From positions 62,001 through 126,000 of the forward strand of contig NZ_JACKSJ010000062.1 in the NCBI RefSeq assembly GCF_025821665.1: 64,000 nucleotides of DNA. The letters are read 5' to 3'. Position 1 is the first letter of the stretch; each line of letters begins with the position of its first letter. Source of the stretch: [Mycobacterium] manitobense. Its GTDB lineage: Bacteria; Actinomycetota; Actinomycetes; Mycobacteriales; Mycobacteriaceae. The notes beneath the pieces are model-generated. The model did not search any database. It saw nothing but the letters and a program-made list of their open reading frames with translations, and was not told the DNA's origin. The position numbers were made by a program, and so were the translations under genes. Positions 13,472-22,676 of this stretch are shown here, piece by piece.

Positions 13472-13747
13472 GTGTTTCACGTCCTCACGCTGACCTACCA
13501 GCAGCCCCTCGACGTCATCGACAAGACCCGGACCGCGCATCTCGCATGGCTCGAAGAGGAGATCGCGGCGGGCCGCCTCCTGCTCGCCGGCCGGCAGGAG
13601 TCCCAGGCCGGCGGCGTCCTGGTCACCGGTGACATCGGTGTCGAGGACGCCGAGGCGGTGATCGCCGCCGACCCCTACCAGCAGGCCGGCGTGGTGTCGT
13701 ATACGCGGCTGTCGTTCAACGGCGCCTTCCGCGCGCCGGGCCTGTAG
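13472..13747 (+). CDS. YCII-related domain protein
   Basis: Small protein of 91 residues with the YCII alpha/beta ferredoxin-like fold. Recognisable points are the N-terminal FHVLTLTYQQPLDVIDKTRTAHLAWLEEE, which contains the conserved HLAWL His, and the C-terminal DPYQQAGVVSYTRLSFN. YCII proteins are putative dehydrohalogenase-like enzymes of mostly unknown substrate. The GTG at 13472 is preferred because it immediately precedes the conserved first strand; an in-frame upstream start at 13445 would add nine unrelated residues. Divergent from the DUF4139 gene by about 70 bp. Confidence 0.8.
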   Translation: MFHVLTLTYQQPLDVIDKTRTAHLAWLEEEIAAGRLLLAGRQESQAGGVLVTGDIGVEDAEAVIAADPYQQAGVVSYTRLSFNGAFRAPGL

Positions 13748-13840
13748 GGGATATCTCACAGCCCGGTCGGGAGTAATCGGTCCGCCGGCCTTCGTTGTTC
13801 CCGGTTGCATTCAAAAATCGACGAGCACGAAGAGGACTGC

Positions 13841-14887
13841 ATGACCACCGTCTCCGCCTACGCCGCGACCTCGGCCACCGAGCCGCTGACCAGGACCACC
13901 GTCACCCGCCGGCCGGTCGGACCGCACGACGTCGCGTTCGACATTCATTTCGCCGGCATCTGTCACTCCGACATCCACACCGTCCGCGCCGAATGGGGCA
14001 GCGTGAAGTACCCGATCGTGCCCGGCCACGAGATCGCCGGGGTGGTCACCGAGGTCGGCTCCGAGGTCACCAAGTACCAGGTGGGCGACCGGGTGGGCGT
14101 CGGCTGCTTCGTCGACTCCTGCCGCGAATGCCCCGAATGCCGCGCCGGCAACGAGCAGTACTGCACGGGCGGCGGCATGGTCGGCACGTACAACGGTGTG
14201 GGCCGCGACGGCGAGCCGACGCAGGGCGGCTACAGCGGGGCGATCGTCGTGGACGAGAGCTACGTGCTGCGCATCCCCGAGAACATCGGGCTCGACGAGG
14301 CGGCGCCGCTGCTGTGCGCGGGGATCACCACCTACTCCCCGCTGCGGCACTGGGGCGCCGGGCCGGGCACCTCGGTAGCGGTCATCGGCCTCGGCGGGCT
14401 GGGCCACCTGGCCGTCAAGCTGGCCGTCGCGATGGGTGCCGAGGTCACGGTGCTGAGCCAGTCGCTCAAGAAGATGGAGGACGGGCTGCGTCTCGGCGCG
14501 CGGGACTACCGCGCGACCAGCGACCGGAACACCTTCAGGGAGCTGGCGGGATCCTTCGACCTGATCATCAACACCGTGTCGGCGAACCTGAACCTGGCCG
14601 ACTACCTCAAACTGCTGAAGTTGGACGGCACCCTCGTCGAGCTCGGCATGCCGGAGAACCCGATGGCGGTGCCTGCGGGTGCGCTGATCTTCGGCCGGCG
14701 CAGCATCGCCGGTTCGCTGATCGGCGGGATCCGCGAGACCCAGGAGATGCTCGACTTCTGCGCCGAGCACGATGTGCGGCCCGAGATCGAGGTGGTGGCG
14801 CCGGAGTACGTCAACGAGGCCTACGAGCGGGTGCTGGCGAGCGACGTGCGGTACCGGTTCGTCATCGACACCTCGTCACTGCGCTAG
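13841..14887 (+). CDS. adhC: Zinc-dependent alcohol dehydrogenase AdhC
   Basis: NADP-dependent medium-chain alcohol dehydrogenase of the cinnamyl-alcohol/YahK-like subgroup, 348 residues. Catalytic zinc ligands lie in GICHSDIH and the GHEIAGVV motif. Structural zinc cysteines form the cluster [20 protein letters not shown], and the cofactor loop is [15 protein letters not shown]. The ATG at 13841 follows an AGAGGA-type ribosome site. The protein corresponds to AdhC (Rv3045), here following the YCII gene. Mycobacterial AdhC prefers aromatic and aliphatic aldehydes in reported work; the substrate here is inferred from family. Confidence 0.95.
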   Translation: MTTVSAYAATSATEPLTRTTVTRRPVGPHDVAFDIHFAGICHSDIHTVRAEWGSVKYPIVPGHEIAGVVTEVGSEVTKYQVGDRVGVGCFVDSCRECPECRAGNEQYCTGGGMVGTYNGVGRDGEPTQGGYSGAIVVDESYVLRIPENIGLDEAAPLLCAGITTYSPLRHWGAGPGTSVAVIGLGGLGHLAVKLAVAMGAEVTVLSQSLKKMEDGLRLGARDYRATSDRNTFRELAGSFDLIINTVSANLNLADYLKLLKLDGTLVELGMPENPMAVPAGALIFGRRSIAGSLIGGIRETQEMLDFCAEHDVRPEIEVVAPEYVNEAYERVLASDVRYRFVIDTSSLR

Positions 14888-14899
14888 GACGACCGACGA

Positions 14900-14933
14900 C
14901 AACGGCCGGAGCGGATGTCCGCTCCGGCCGTTG
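14900..14933. terminator. Bidirectional terminator between adhC and the antigen 85-like gene
   Basis: A perfect 16-bp inverted repeat, CAACGGCCGGAGCGGA (14900-14915) and its complement at 14918-14933, with a minimal TG centre. It lies 12 bp after the adhC stop and 12 bp beyond the stop of the convergent gene, so it can end both transcripts. No T-tract follows, as is common in mycobacteria. Confidence 0.85.
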
Positions 14934-14944
14934 CCTTCGAAACC

Positions 14945-15907
<963 letters not shown>

Positions 15908-16134
15908 TCACGCTCCATCTGAAGGGGTGCCGCGGCGCGGCACATCGCAGGACGCGGCCCGGCTCACGGATCACCCGGCTCGGGATGCCGCTGCTTGGCA
16001 TCCGCCGCGACGAAAGCCCAACGACCGACTGTTTCGGTGTTGACATGGACTTTGTCGCCCACCGGTACCCCGCCGTTACGCCGTCAACCTTCACGTCACC
16101 AACACGTCATGGCCGACAGACCCGTGCGATGGAG

Positions 16135-16476
16135 CTACTTCTTGCGCTGACTCTCGGCGTACTCCTGCGGCCTGTTCTTCTTCATCCACGCCCGCATCGG
16201 CCAGAACAGCAGCCACAGCACGGGATAGACCGTGACGTAGAAGAGGCCGTAACACGCCAGCCCGAACAGCACGCCGGCCACCCAAGCCGGGTAGACGATC
16301 ACCAGACAGAACTGCACGAATTGCTTGACCACCACCGGGTAGCCGTCGGCCCAGCTCCACACCGTCCTCGGGCTCATGGCGCCGACCAGTTGCCGCCATG
16401 TCGACTGCTTGCCCTCGGCGACCTCGGCCTGCACCGTCTGATCGGGCCCGTGGGGCGTGGCGTCCGGGATGGTCAT
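16135..16476 (-). CDS. Small membrane protein (113 aa), unknown function
   Basis: Predicted membrane protein with two hydrophobic segments (VVVKQFVQFCLVIVYPAWVAG and VLFGLACYGLFYVTVYPVLWLLF), a hydrophilic N-terminus with WRQLVGAMSPRTVWSW, and a basic tail ending ESQRKK. The ATG at 16476 follows AGGAAG. I do not recognise a named family. Its location after adhC resembles that of Rv3046c in M. tuberculosis, but homology was not tested. It is divergent from the large BTAD regulator with an 80-bp shared promoter region. Confidence 0.7.
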   Translation of the reverse strand: MTIPDATPHGPDQTVQAEVAEGKQSTWRQLVGAMSPRTVWSWADGYPVVVKQFVQFCLVIVYPAWVAGVLFGLACYGLFYVTVYPVLWLLFWPMRAWMKKNRPQEYAESQRKK

Positions 16477-16556
16477 GATCACCGTCTTCCTGTGATGTCC
16501 CTGCTGAGCCGATACGTCTGCGGTGGGCAAACTAGTCTTGCGACGTTGGAGTTCGA

Positions 16557-19553
16557 TTGGACGACTCGCGGGAGGCCTCACCGGCCTCCCCGGCCGCGGA
16601 CGGACGGTGTCGCTTGGACTTCCTGATGCTCGGGCCGCTGACCGTGCTGCGTGACGGCGAACCGCGGCCACTCGGAGGCCTGCGCCAACGGGCGGTCCTG
16701 GCCGCGTTGCTCCTCAACGCCGGCCGCGACGTCGAGATCGACCGGCTGATCGACGATGTCTGGCACGACGCTGCCCCGCGCAAACCCGTGCTGTCACTGC
16801 GCGCCTATGTCGCCAATCTGCGCCGGATACTCGGCGCCGACCTCGGCCTGACCACCGGGACCAGCTCCTACTGCCTCGACGTCGGGAACCACCGGGTCGA
16901 TGCCAGGGACTTCGAGGACCTGATCGAGCGGGGTCGGCGTCAGCTCGACAGCGGCGACGCCGAGGGTTCGTCGCGGACCCTGCAGCGGGCACTCGGGCTC
17001 TGGCGTGGCACGCCCCTGTCGGACCTGCGCAATGAGGTGTTCGTCCAACAGGAGGTGCACCGGCTCGAGACACTACGGGCCGACGCCGTGGAGGCGCGGT
17101 TCGAGGCGGAGCTCCGGCTCGGACGCGCCGAGGCCTCGATCGCGGGCCTCGCGCTCGAGGTGGCCGCCAATCCGATGCGGGAACCGCTGTCGGCCCAGCT
17201 GATGGTGGCGCTCTACCGCGCCGGTCGCCGCTCGGAGGCGCTGCGCGCCTATGCGCAGCTGGCCGCCGTGCTCGACGAGGAGCTCGGGGTGCGGCCCGGC
17301 CTGCCGCTGCAGCGCCTCGCCGAGCAGATCCGGGACGAGTCTCCCGACCTCGACTGGCGGCCCGCCCGCGGCGGCCGGCAGCAGGCACCGAGAGACATCA
17401 GCGAGAGCGCGTTGCACGGACGGTCCGCGGAGCTCCATCGGCTTCGCGCCGCACTGACCGCTGCGGCGGCAGGCCGGGGCAGCATCGCCGTCCTCACCGG
17501 CGACAGCGGCGTCGGCAAGACGGCGTTGGCGACCGAAACAGCCCGTGCCGCGGATGGTCTCGGCATGTCGGTGACCTGGGCCGGACATGCGGGCGACGTG
17601 GTGCGGCCGCCGATGTGGGCTTGGAACGAGGTGATCGGGCAGGCGAGCGCGGACCCGGACGAGTCCGGCGCCCACGCCGAGTACGACCTCGCCCAGTCCA
17701 CCGCACGGGCCGTCGCGGCACAGTCGAAGAAGACACCCACCGTCGTGGTGCTCGACGACCTTCACCGCGCTGACGGTCTCACCTGCGACGTCCTCGAGCT
17801 GCTGTCCGACGCCGTACATCGGGTGCCGCTGCTGATTCTCGCCACGTGGCAGGCCGGCGGCGACGAGCGCCCGCTGCGCGAGGACGCCTTCGACCGCCTC
17901 CTGAGCCGCGCCCACATCACACTGATCTCGCTACGGGGCATCGACGCCGAGGCGACCGCCGTGCTGATCAGAGAACTGACGGGAATCGAACCGACTCCAG
18001 AGTTCACAGCAGCGGTGCGGACCCGTACCGGCGGGAACCCCTTTTACATCGGCGAATTGGTGCGTCTGCTCCACGACAGCGAACGCCTCGACGCCACCAC
18101 CAGGGTGATCGAGGGTGACGACGTCCCCGACGCCGTGTCGGGCATCGTCCGCCGCCGGATGGCCGATCTGCCCGACGCCACGCGCAGGGTGCTCACCGCG
18201 GCGGCCGTCACCGGGATGGAGTTCCCCATCGCCCGGCTGGCCACGGCGTTGCAAATGAGCGCGCATGCCGCGGCCGCCGACCTCGAGCCCGCCCTGGCCG
18301 CCGGTCTGCTGCGGGACTCGACCGACCAGTTCGGGGCCTACCGCTTCAGCCACGGCCTGGTACGCGACGCGATCGCGTCGCAGATCGCCGGCGTGGCCCG
18401 CGCCGAACTCCATGCCGAACTCGCGCGCGCCCATGCGGCGGCGTCGGCCGGCCGCACACCGCAGGAGACGGCCGACGGCGCGCTGCACGCCTGGCGTGCG
18501 GGTGGCGCCCTCGACCCGCACACCGCGCTCGCGCTCATCGACGGGGCGCGTCGCGATGCGTGGACAAGGTCGATGTACGCCGAAGTGGCCGAATTGGACC
18601 GCCGCGCACTGGAGGTCTGCGCCCGGCTGCCCGCCGACCCCGGACGCACCGCACGCGAGACCGATCTGCGGATGCAGCTGGCGTCGGTCGAAGCGGTGGT
18701 GAACGGCCAGAGTTCGATGGGAGTGCTCGAGGACCTACGGCGCTCCTCGGAGGGGGACGCCGACGCGGAGCCGTTCACCGTGGCGGTGGCCATGGGCTGC
18801 CTCGAGGCCTGTGGATCGGGGCGCTACCACGAGGCGCGGGTGCTCTCCGACGGGTTGATCGCCTACCACGAATCGACCGGCGACGGCCTCGCCGGATCGG
18901 CCGGGCATTACATCCGGGCACTCGCACAGTTCATGCGCGGGCAGCTCGACCCGTGCGTCAGCACCCTCGAACGACTCTGGGAGCATCCGGCCGACTGGGA
19001 ACGGTACGGCGCGCTGGCCTCGTTCGACGTCATCGCCTACGGCGTCGGATGCCATGCCTATGCGCTGCGCGGTGACCTGGATGCGGCCGAGTCGGCGATC
19101 GCGCGCGGGGTCGCACTGGGCGGCGCGCGCAACGACGGCTTCGGCACAGCGGTCGTCCGGACCGCGGCCGTGCAGCTGTCCGCGATGCTCGGCAACGTCG
19201 ACGGGCTCGCGCAGCGGGCTGACCAGGTGCTCGGCGAGCTCACCGAACTCGGTGTCGAGCAATTCATTCCGGGCGCTCAGCTCATCCGCGGCTGGGCGCT
19301 CGCGACGGGTCCGGACGGCATCGACACCACCGAGGACATGCACGACGCGATCGCCGCGCATGCCAGGGGCGGACGACGGATCTTCTCGCCGCTGTACTAC
19401 GCGCTGCTCTCCGACGTCGAGTCCGCCCATCGGGATCGGGCGCAGGCAGTGGCCGCGCTGGATGCGGCGGAACGCATCTCGGCGGCCACCGGTGAGCGGG
19501 TGTGGGACGCGATGCTGTCCGCGCGCCGGCTCGCGTTGCGCGCCTCGGTCTAG
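16557..19553 (+). CDS. BTAD/AfsR-type regulator with AAA ATPase domain
   Basis: Large regulator of 998 residues. An OmpR-type winged helix spans about residues 20-110 (FLMLGPLTVLRDGEPRPLGG, RQRAVLAALLL), then a bacterial transcriptional activation domain (about 115-262, with ALGLWRGTPLSDL and EELGVRPG). An NTPase domain follows with Walker A LTGDSGVGKT (313-322) and Walker B VVVLDDLHRAD, and the C-terminal half is helical and TPR-like. Such SARP/AfsR or LuxR-like STAND proteins activate secondary-metabolism or stress genes in response to ligand and ATP. The start is a TTG preceded by TTGGAG; an ATG at residue 24 would clip the HTH. No obvious dedicated target is adjacent, apart from the catabolic cluster downstream. 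Confidence 0.85.
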   Translation: MDDSREASPASPAADGRCRLDFLMLGPLTVLRDGEPRPLGGLRQRAVLAALLLNAGRDVEIDRLIDDVWHDAAPRKPVLSLRAYVANLRRILGADLGLTTGTSSYCLDVGNHRVDARDFEDLIERGRRQLDSGDAEGSSRTLQRALGLWRGTPLSDLRNEVFVQQEVHRLETLRADAVEARFEAELRLGRAEASIAGLALEVAANPMREPLSAQLMVALYRAGRRSEALRAYAQLAAVLDEELGVRPGLPLQRLAEQIRDESPDLDWRPARGGRQQAPRDISESALHGRSAELHRLRAALTAAAAGRGSIAVLTGDSGVGKTALATETARAADGLGMSVTWAGHAGDVVRPPMWAWNEVIGQASADPDESGAHAEYDLAQSTARAVAAQSKKTPTVVVLDDLHRADGLTCDVLELLSDAVHRVPLLILATWQAGGDERPLREDAFDRLLSRAHITLISLRGIDAEATAVLIRELTGIEPTPEFTAAVRTRTGGNPFYIGELVRLLHDSERLDATTRVIEGDDVPDAVSGIVRRRMADLPDATRRVLTAAAVTGMEFPIARLATALQMSAHAAAADLEPALAAGLLRDSTDQFGAYRFSHGLVRDAIASQIAGVARAELHAELARAHAAASAGRTPQETADGALHAWRAGGALDPHTALALIDGARRDAWTRSMYAEVAELDRRALEVCARLPADPGRTARETDLRMQLASVEAVVNGQSSMGVLEDLRRSSEGDADAEPFTVAVAMGCLEACGSGRYHEARVLSDGLIAYHESTGDGLAGSAGHYIRALAQFMRGQLDPCVSTLERLWEHPADWERYGALASFDVIAYGVGCHAYALRGDLDAAESAIARGVALGGARNDGFGTAVVRTAAVQLSAMLGNVDGLAQRADQVLGELTELGVEQFIPGAQLIRGWALATGPDGIDTTEDMHDAIAAHARGGRRIFSPLYYALLSDVESAHRDRAQAVAALDAAERISAATGERVWDAMLSARRLALRASV

Positions 19554-19628
19554 CGCGAGCTCCGCCCGTCCGGTCCCCCGCGGGAAGTCGACCCCCCTTG
19601 ACTCCGCGGGCCGTCACTGCCAGAGTCC

Positions 19629-19642
19629 TGATCGATCGATCA
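19629..19642. promoter_or_regulatory. 14-bp palindrome, probable TetR operator (SDR gene)
   Basis: Perfect palindrome TGATCGATCGATCA followed by GTT, 47 bp upstream of the SDR ATG. The identical 14-mer plus GTT recurs at 21252-21265 between the TetR and P450 genes, so both sites probably bind the same regulator, most simply the TetR protein encoded between them. The pairing is seen directly; the binding protein is inference. Confidence 0.75.
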
Positions 19643-19689
19643 GTTCTCTCTCGCCCGCCCGAGTGCGGCGCCAACCGGAGGTGTAGAGC

Positions 19690-20529
19690 ATGGGTGACCG
19701 CGTAGCGGGCAAGGTCGCATTCGTCACGGGAGCGGCCCGGGGCCAGGGCCGGAGCCACGCCCTGAGACTCGCGCAGGAGGGCGCCGACATCATCGCGGTG
19801 GACGTCTGCGCGCCGGTCAGCAGCAACAGCGTGATCCCGCCGTCCACACCCGACGACTTGGCCGAGACCGCCGACTTGATCAAGGGACAGAACCGCCGCA
19901 TCGTCACCGTCGAGGTCGACGTCCGCGACTACGACGCCCTCAAGGCCGCCGTGGACAGCGGTGTCGAACAGCTCGGGCGACTGGACATCATCGTCGCCAA
20001 CGCAGGCATCGGCAACGGCGGACAGACGTTGGACAAGACCAGCGAGCAGGATTGGCAGGACATGATCGACGTCAACCTGTCCGGGGTGTGGAAGACGGTC
20101 AAGGCCGGTGTGCCGCACATTCTCTCGGGTGGGCGCGGCGGCTCGATCGTGCTCACCAGTTCGGTCGGTGGGCTCAAGGCCTATCCACACACCGGCCACT
20201 ACATCGCCGCGAAACATGGTGTGGTCGGGCTGATGCGGACGTTCGCGGTCGAACTGGGCGAGCATTCCATCCGGGTCAACTCCGTGCACCCGACCAACGT
20301 CAACACCCCGATGTTCATGAACGAAGGGACCATGCGCCTCTTCCGGCCCGACCTGGACGCGCCCGGACCTGACGACATGGCGGTCGTCGCCAGGATGATG
20401 CACGTGCTGCCCGTCGGATGGGTCGAACCCGAGGACATCAGCAATGCCGTGCTGTTCCTCGCCTCCGACGAGGCGCGTTACGTGACCGGTCTTCCCGTTA
20501 CCGTGGACGCCGGCAGCATGCTGAAGTGA
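19690..20529 (+). CDS. Mycofactocin-coupled SDR family oxidoreductase
   Basis: Short-chain dehydrogenase of 279 residues. The nucleotide motif VTGAARGQGRSHA (13-25), NAG motif VANAGIG, serine S157/S158 and catalytic Y171xxxK175 are intact. The GQGRSHA variant and the extra 15-20 residue loop after VDVC (about 40-60) mark the subfamily whose NAD is non-exchangeable and which passes electrons to mycofactocin. The reaction is probably oxidation of a secondary or allylic alcohol of unknown identity. The ATG is preceded by GGAGGTG. An operator palindrome lies upstream, and the gene is convergent with the TetR gene at 20543. Confidence 0.88.
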   Translation: MGDRVAGKVAFVTGAARGQGRSHALRLAQEGADIIAVDVCAPVSSNSVIPPSTPDDLAETADLIKGQNRRIVTVEVDVRDYDALKAAVDSGVEQLGRLDIIVANAGIGNGGQTLDKTSEQDWQDMIDVNLSGVWKTVKAGVPHILSGGRGGSIVLTSSVGGLKAYPHTGHYIAAKHGVVGLMRTFAVELGEHSIRVNSVHPTNVNTPMFMNEGTMRLFRPDLDAPGPDDMAVVARMMHVLPVGWVEPEDISNAVLFLASDEARYVTGLPVTVDAGSMLK

Positions 20530-20542
20530 CCCGGGGACGGTG

Positions 20543-21145
20543 TCACGGCTTCCGGGCCGACGGCGCGTCGCCGTCGTACCGGACCAAAAAGCGTTCGAGG
20601 AACGCGCGCATCTGATCGTGCCCGTCGGTGACACCGATGGCGATCTCGTTGCAGAGGCTGCGTGCCATCTGCGCCACCAGCATCGAGACGACGACCGGCG
20701 GGTAGTCCTCGAGGTCCACGCCGTGGGTGCGCAGCGCGACGGTCACCGCGGCCGTCTCGATGTCGCGCACCCGCTCGGCGTATGCCTTCAGTTCGGCGCC
20801 GATCACCTTGCGGTGATTGGCCATCGCCATGAACTCGGTGTTCAGACCGGTGCGGCGGGGGTCGGAGTTGATCACCCACAGCGCCCGCAGCGGGTTGTCC
20901 TCGGTGAGCGCCTTGCGCATCTCTGCCAGGGAGACCTCGGCTCCGGCCCGCAGCACCGCCAGGAACAGGTCGTCCATCGTGTCGAAGTAGTAGTAGACCA
21001 GCGCCGGCTTCACGCCGGCCACGGCGGCGACCCGCCGCGAGGTGGCCGCGGCATAGCCCTCGTCCCGCATGATTTGAGCGGTGGCCTCGATCAGGCGAAG
21101 CCGTGCGCCGGCGTCCTTCGCCTTCGGCTTTCCGGGGGCAGCCAT
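20543..21145 (-). CDS. TetR-family transcriptional regulator
   Basis: Repressor-like protein of 200 residues. The N-terminal HTH spans about residues 15-60 (RLRLIEATAQIMRDEGYAAA, TSRRVAAVAGVKPALVYYYF), followed by an alpha-helical ligand domain with the TetR_C-like stretch NHRKVIGAELKAYAERVRDIE. The ATG at 21145 is chosen over one at 21175 because GGAGAC lies upstream and the protein then has a normal N-terminal arm. Divergent from the P450 gene, with the TGATCGATCGATCA site between them and a second copy upstream of the SDR gene. It probably represses both in the absence of a substrate-derived ligand. Confidence 0.87.
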   Translation of the reverse strand: MAAPGKPKAKDAGARLRLIEATAQIMRDEGYAAATSRRVAAVAGVKPALVYYYFDTMDDLFLAVLRAGAEVSLAEMRKALTEDNPLRALWVINSDPRRTGLNTEFMAMANHRKVIGAELKAYAERVRDIETAAVTVALRTHGVDLEDYPPVVVSMLVAQMARSLCNEIAIGVTDGHDQMRAFLERFLVRYDGDAPSARKP

Positions 21146-21251
21146 CTCAGCAGTCTCCACGATCCGTTGTCGCATCGGGCGATTCGCCGTCGGCGGCCCG
21201 CGTCTTGACCACCGTAATCGACGCGTGGTATCCATGACCAGTCACGAAATT

Positions 21252-21265
21252 TGATCGATCGATCA
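21252..21265. promoter_or_regulatory. 14-bp palindrome, probable TetR operator (P450/TetR)
   Basis: Second copy of TGATCGATCGATCA plus GTT, in the divergent space between the TetR and P450 genes. It lies about 110 bp upstream of the TetR ATG and 130 bp upstream of the P450 ATG. Identity with 19629-19642 over 17 bases makes chance unlikely. Confidence 0.78.
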
Positions 21266-21393
21266 GTTTTTTGGAGGGCGTCGCCGATGTCTGCGTCAGC
21301 TCGACGTGTCCACGTCGACACACATCTGTGCGGCGCGATCAGCGTTGTATCCGAGCAGCATTCACCAGACCGGACCGGAAGGACGGCGACGGC

Positions 21394-22674
21394 ATGACCG
21401 ATCTGGCTTCAGTGGACTACTTCACCGACGCGGCGACCGCCCAGGATCCCTACGGCTATCTCGAGTGGCTCCGCAGCCATGGCCCGGTGTACCGGGAGCC
21501 ACACCACGGGGTGGTGGCCGTGACGGGTTACGGGGAGGTCATGGCGGCGTTCAAGGACTTCGATTCCTTCTCCGCGGTCAATGCGATCGGCGGCCCGTTC
21601 CCTCCGCTGCCGTTCGAACCCGAGGGTGACGACATCACCGAACAGATCGAGGCGCACCGGCACGAGTTTCCGATCTTCGAACACATGGTGGTCATGGATC
21701 CGCCCGCGCACGAACGGGCCCGGTCGCTGCTGAGCAGGCTGCTGACACCGCGACGGCTCCAGGAGAACGAGGAGTTCATGTGGCGACTGGTCGACGACCA
21801 GCTCGACGAGTTCATCGCCAACGGCAGATGCGAGTTCCTCTCCGAGTACGCCCGCCCCTTCGCGACGCTCGCGATCACCGACCTGCTGGGCGTGCCGGCC
21901 GAGGACCGCGCCGAGTTCCGCCGCGCACTTGGCGCCGAGAAGCCGGCGGGTAACCGGGTGGGCGCGCTCGACGGTGAACCGGTGGGCCTGAATCCGCTGG
22001 AGTACCTCGATGACAAGTTCTGCGGGTACATCTCCGAGCGCCGGCGCGAACCTCGCGAGGACGTGCTGAGCGGCATGGCGTGTGCGACCTATCCCGACGG
22101 TTCGGTGCCCGAAGTGCTCGAGGTCGCCAAGCCCGCCACCTTCCTGTTCGCGGCCGGCCAGGAAACCGTCACCAAGTTGTTGAGCGCGGCCGTGCAGACC
22201 CTCGGGGACCGCCCGGAGTTCCAGCAGATCCTGCGCGAACGCCGGGAGTTGATACCGGCGTTCATCGAGGAGTCCCTTCGCCTCGAGAGCCCCACCAAGG
22301 TCGACTTCCGGCTCGCCCGCAAGACGACGACGCTGGCGGGGGTGCACATCCCGGCCGGCACCGTGCTGATGCTCTGCCTCGGCGCGGCGAACCGGGACCC
22401 GCGAAAGTTCGACGAGCCAAAGGAGTTCCGGCTGGATCGCAAGAACGTCCGCGAACACATCGCGTTCGGCCGGGGAATCCACACCTGCGCAGGCGCTCCC
22501 CTGGCCCGCGTCGAGGGACGCATCACCGTGCACCGGCTCCTCGACCGGATGCGGGACATCACCATCAGCGAATCCGATCACGGTCCCGCCGGCAGCCGTC
22601 GCTACGGCTACGAGCCGACGTTCCTGCTCCGCGGGCTGACCGAACTGCACATCGAGTTCAGCCAGGCAGGGTGA
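21394..22674 (+). CDS. Cytochrome P450
   Basis: Soluble class I-type P450 of 426 residues. The haem-binding loop is FGRGIHTCAGAPLAR with the cysteine at residue 365. The ExxR motif is EESLRLES, and the I-helix reads FAAGQETVTK, with Glu in place of the usual Asp of AGxDT. The ATG at 21394 follows GGAAGGA; an in-frame start at 21271 would add 41 non-P450 residues. It lies between SDR and aldehyde dehydrogenase genes, so a plausible role is hydroxylating a substrate that those enzymes oxidise further. The CYP family number was not assigned. Confidence 0.92.
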   Translation: MTDLASVDYFTDAATAQDPYGYLEWLRSHGPVYREPHHGVVAVTGYGEVMAAFKDFDSFSAVNAIGGPFPPLPFEPEGDDITEQIEAHRHEFPIFEHMVVMDPPAHERARSLLSRLLTPRRLQENEEFMWRLVDDQLDEFIANGRCEFLSEYARPFATLAITDLLGVPAEDRAEFRRALGAEKPAGNRVGALDGEPVGLNPLEYLDDKFCGYISERRREPREDVLSGMACATYPDGSVPEVLEVAKPATFLFAAGQETVTKLLSAAVQTLGDRPEFQQILRERRELIPAFIEESLRLESPTKVDFRLARKTTTLAGVHIPAGTVLMLCLGAANRDPRKFDEPKEFRLDRKNVREHIAFGRGIHTCAGAPLARVEGRITVHRLLDRMRDITISESDHGPAGSRRYGYEPTFLLRGLTELHIEFSQAG

Positions 22675-22676
22675 GC

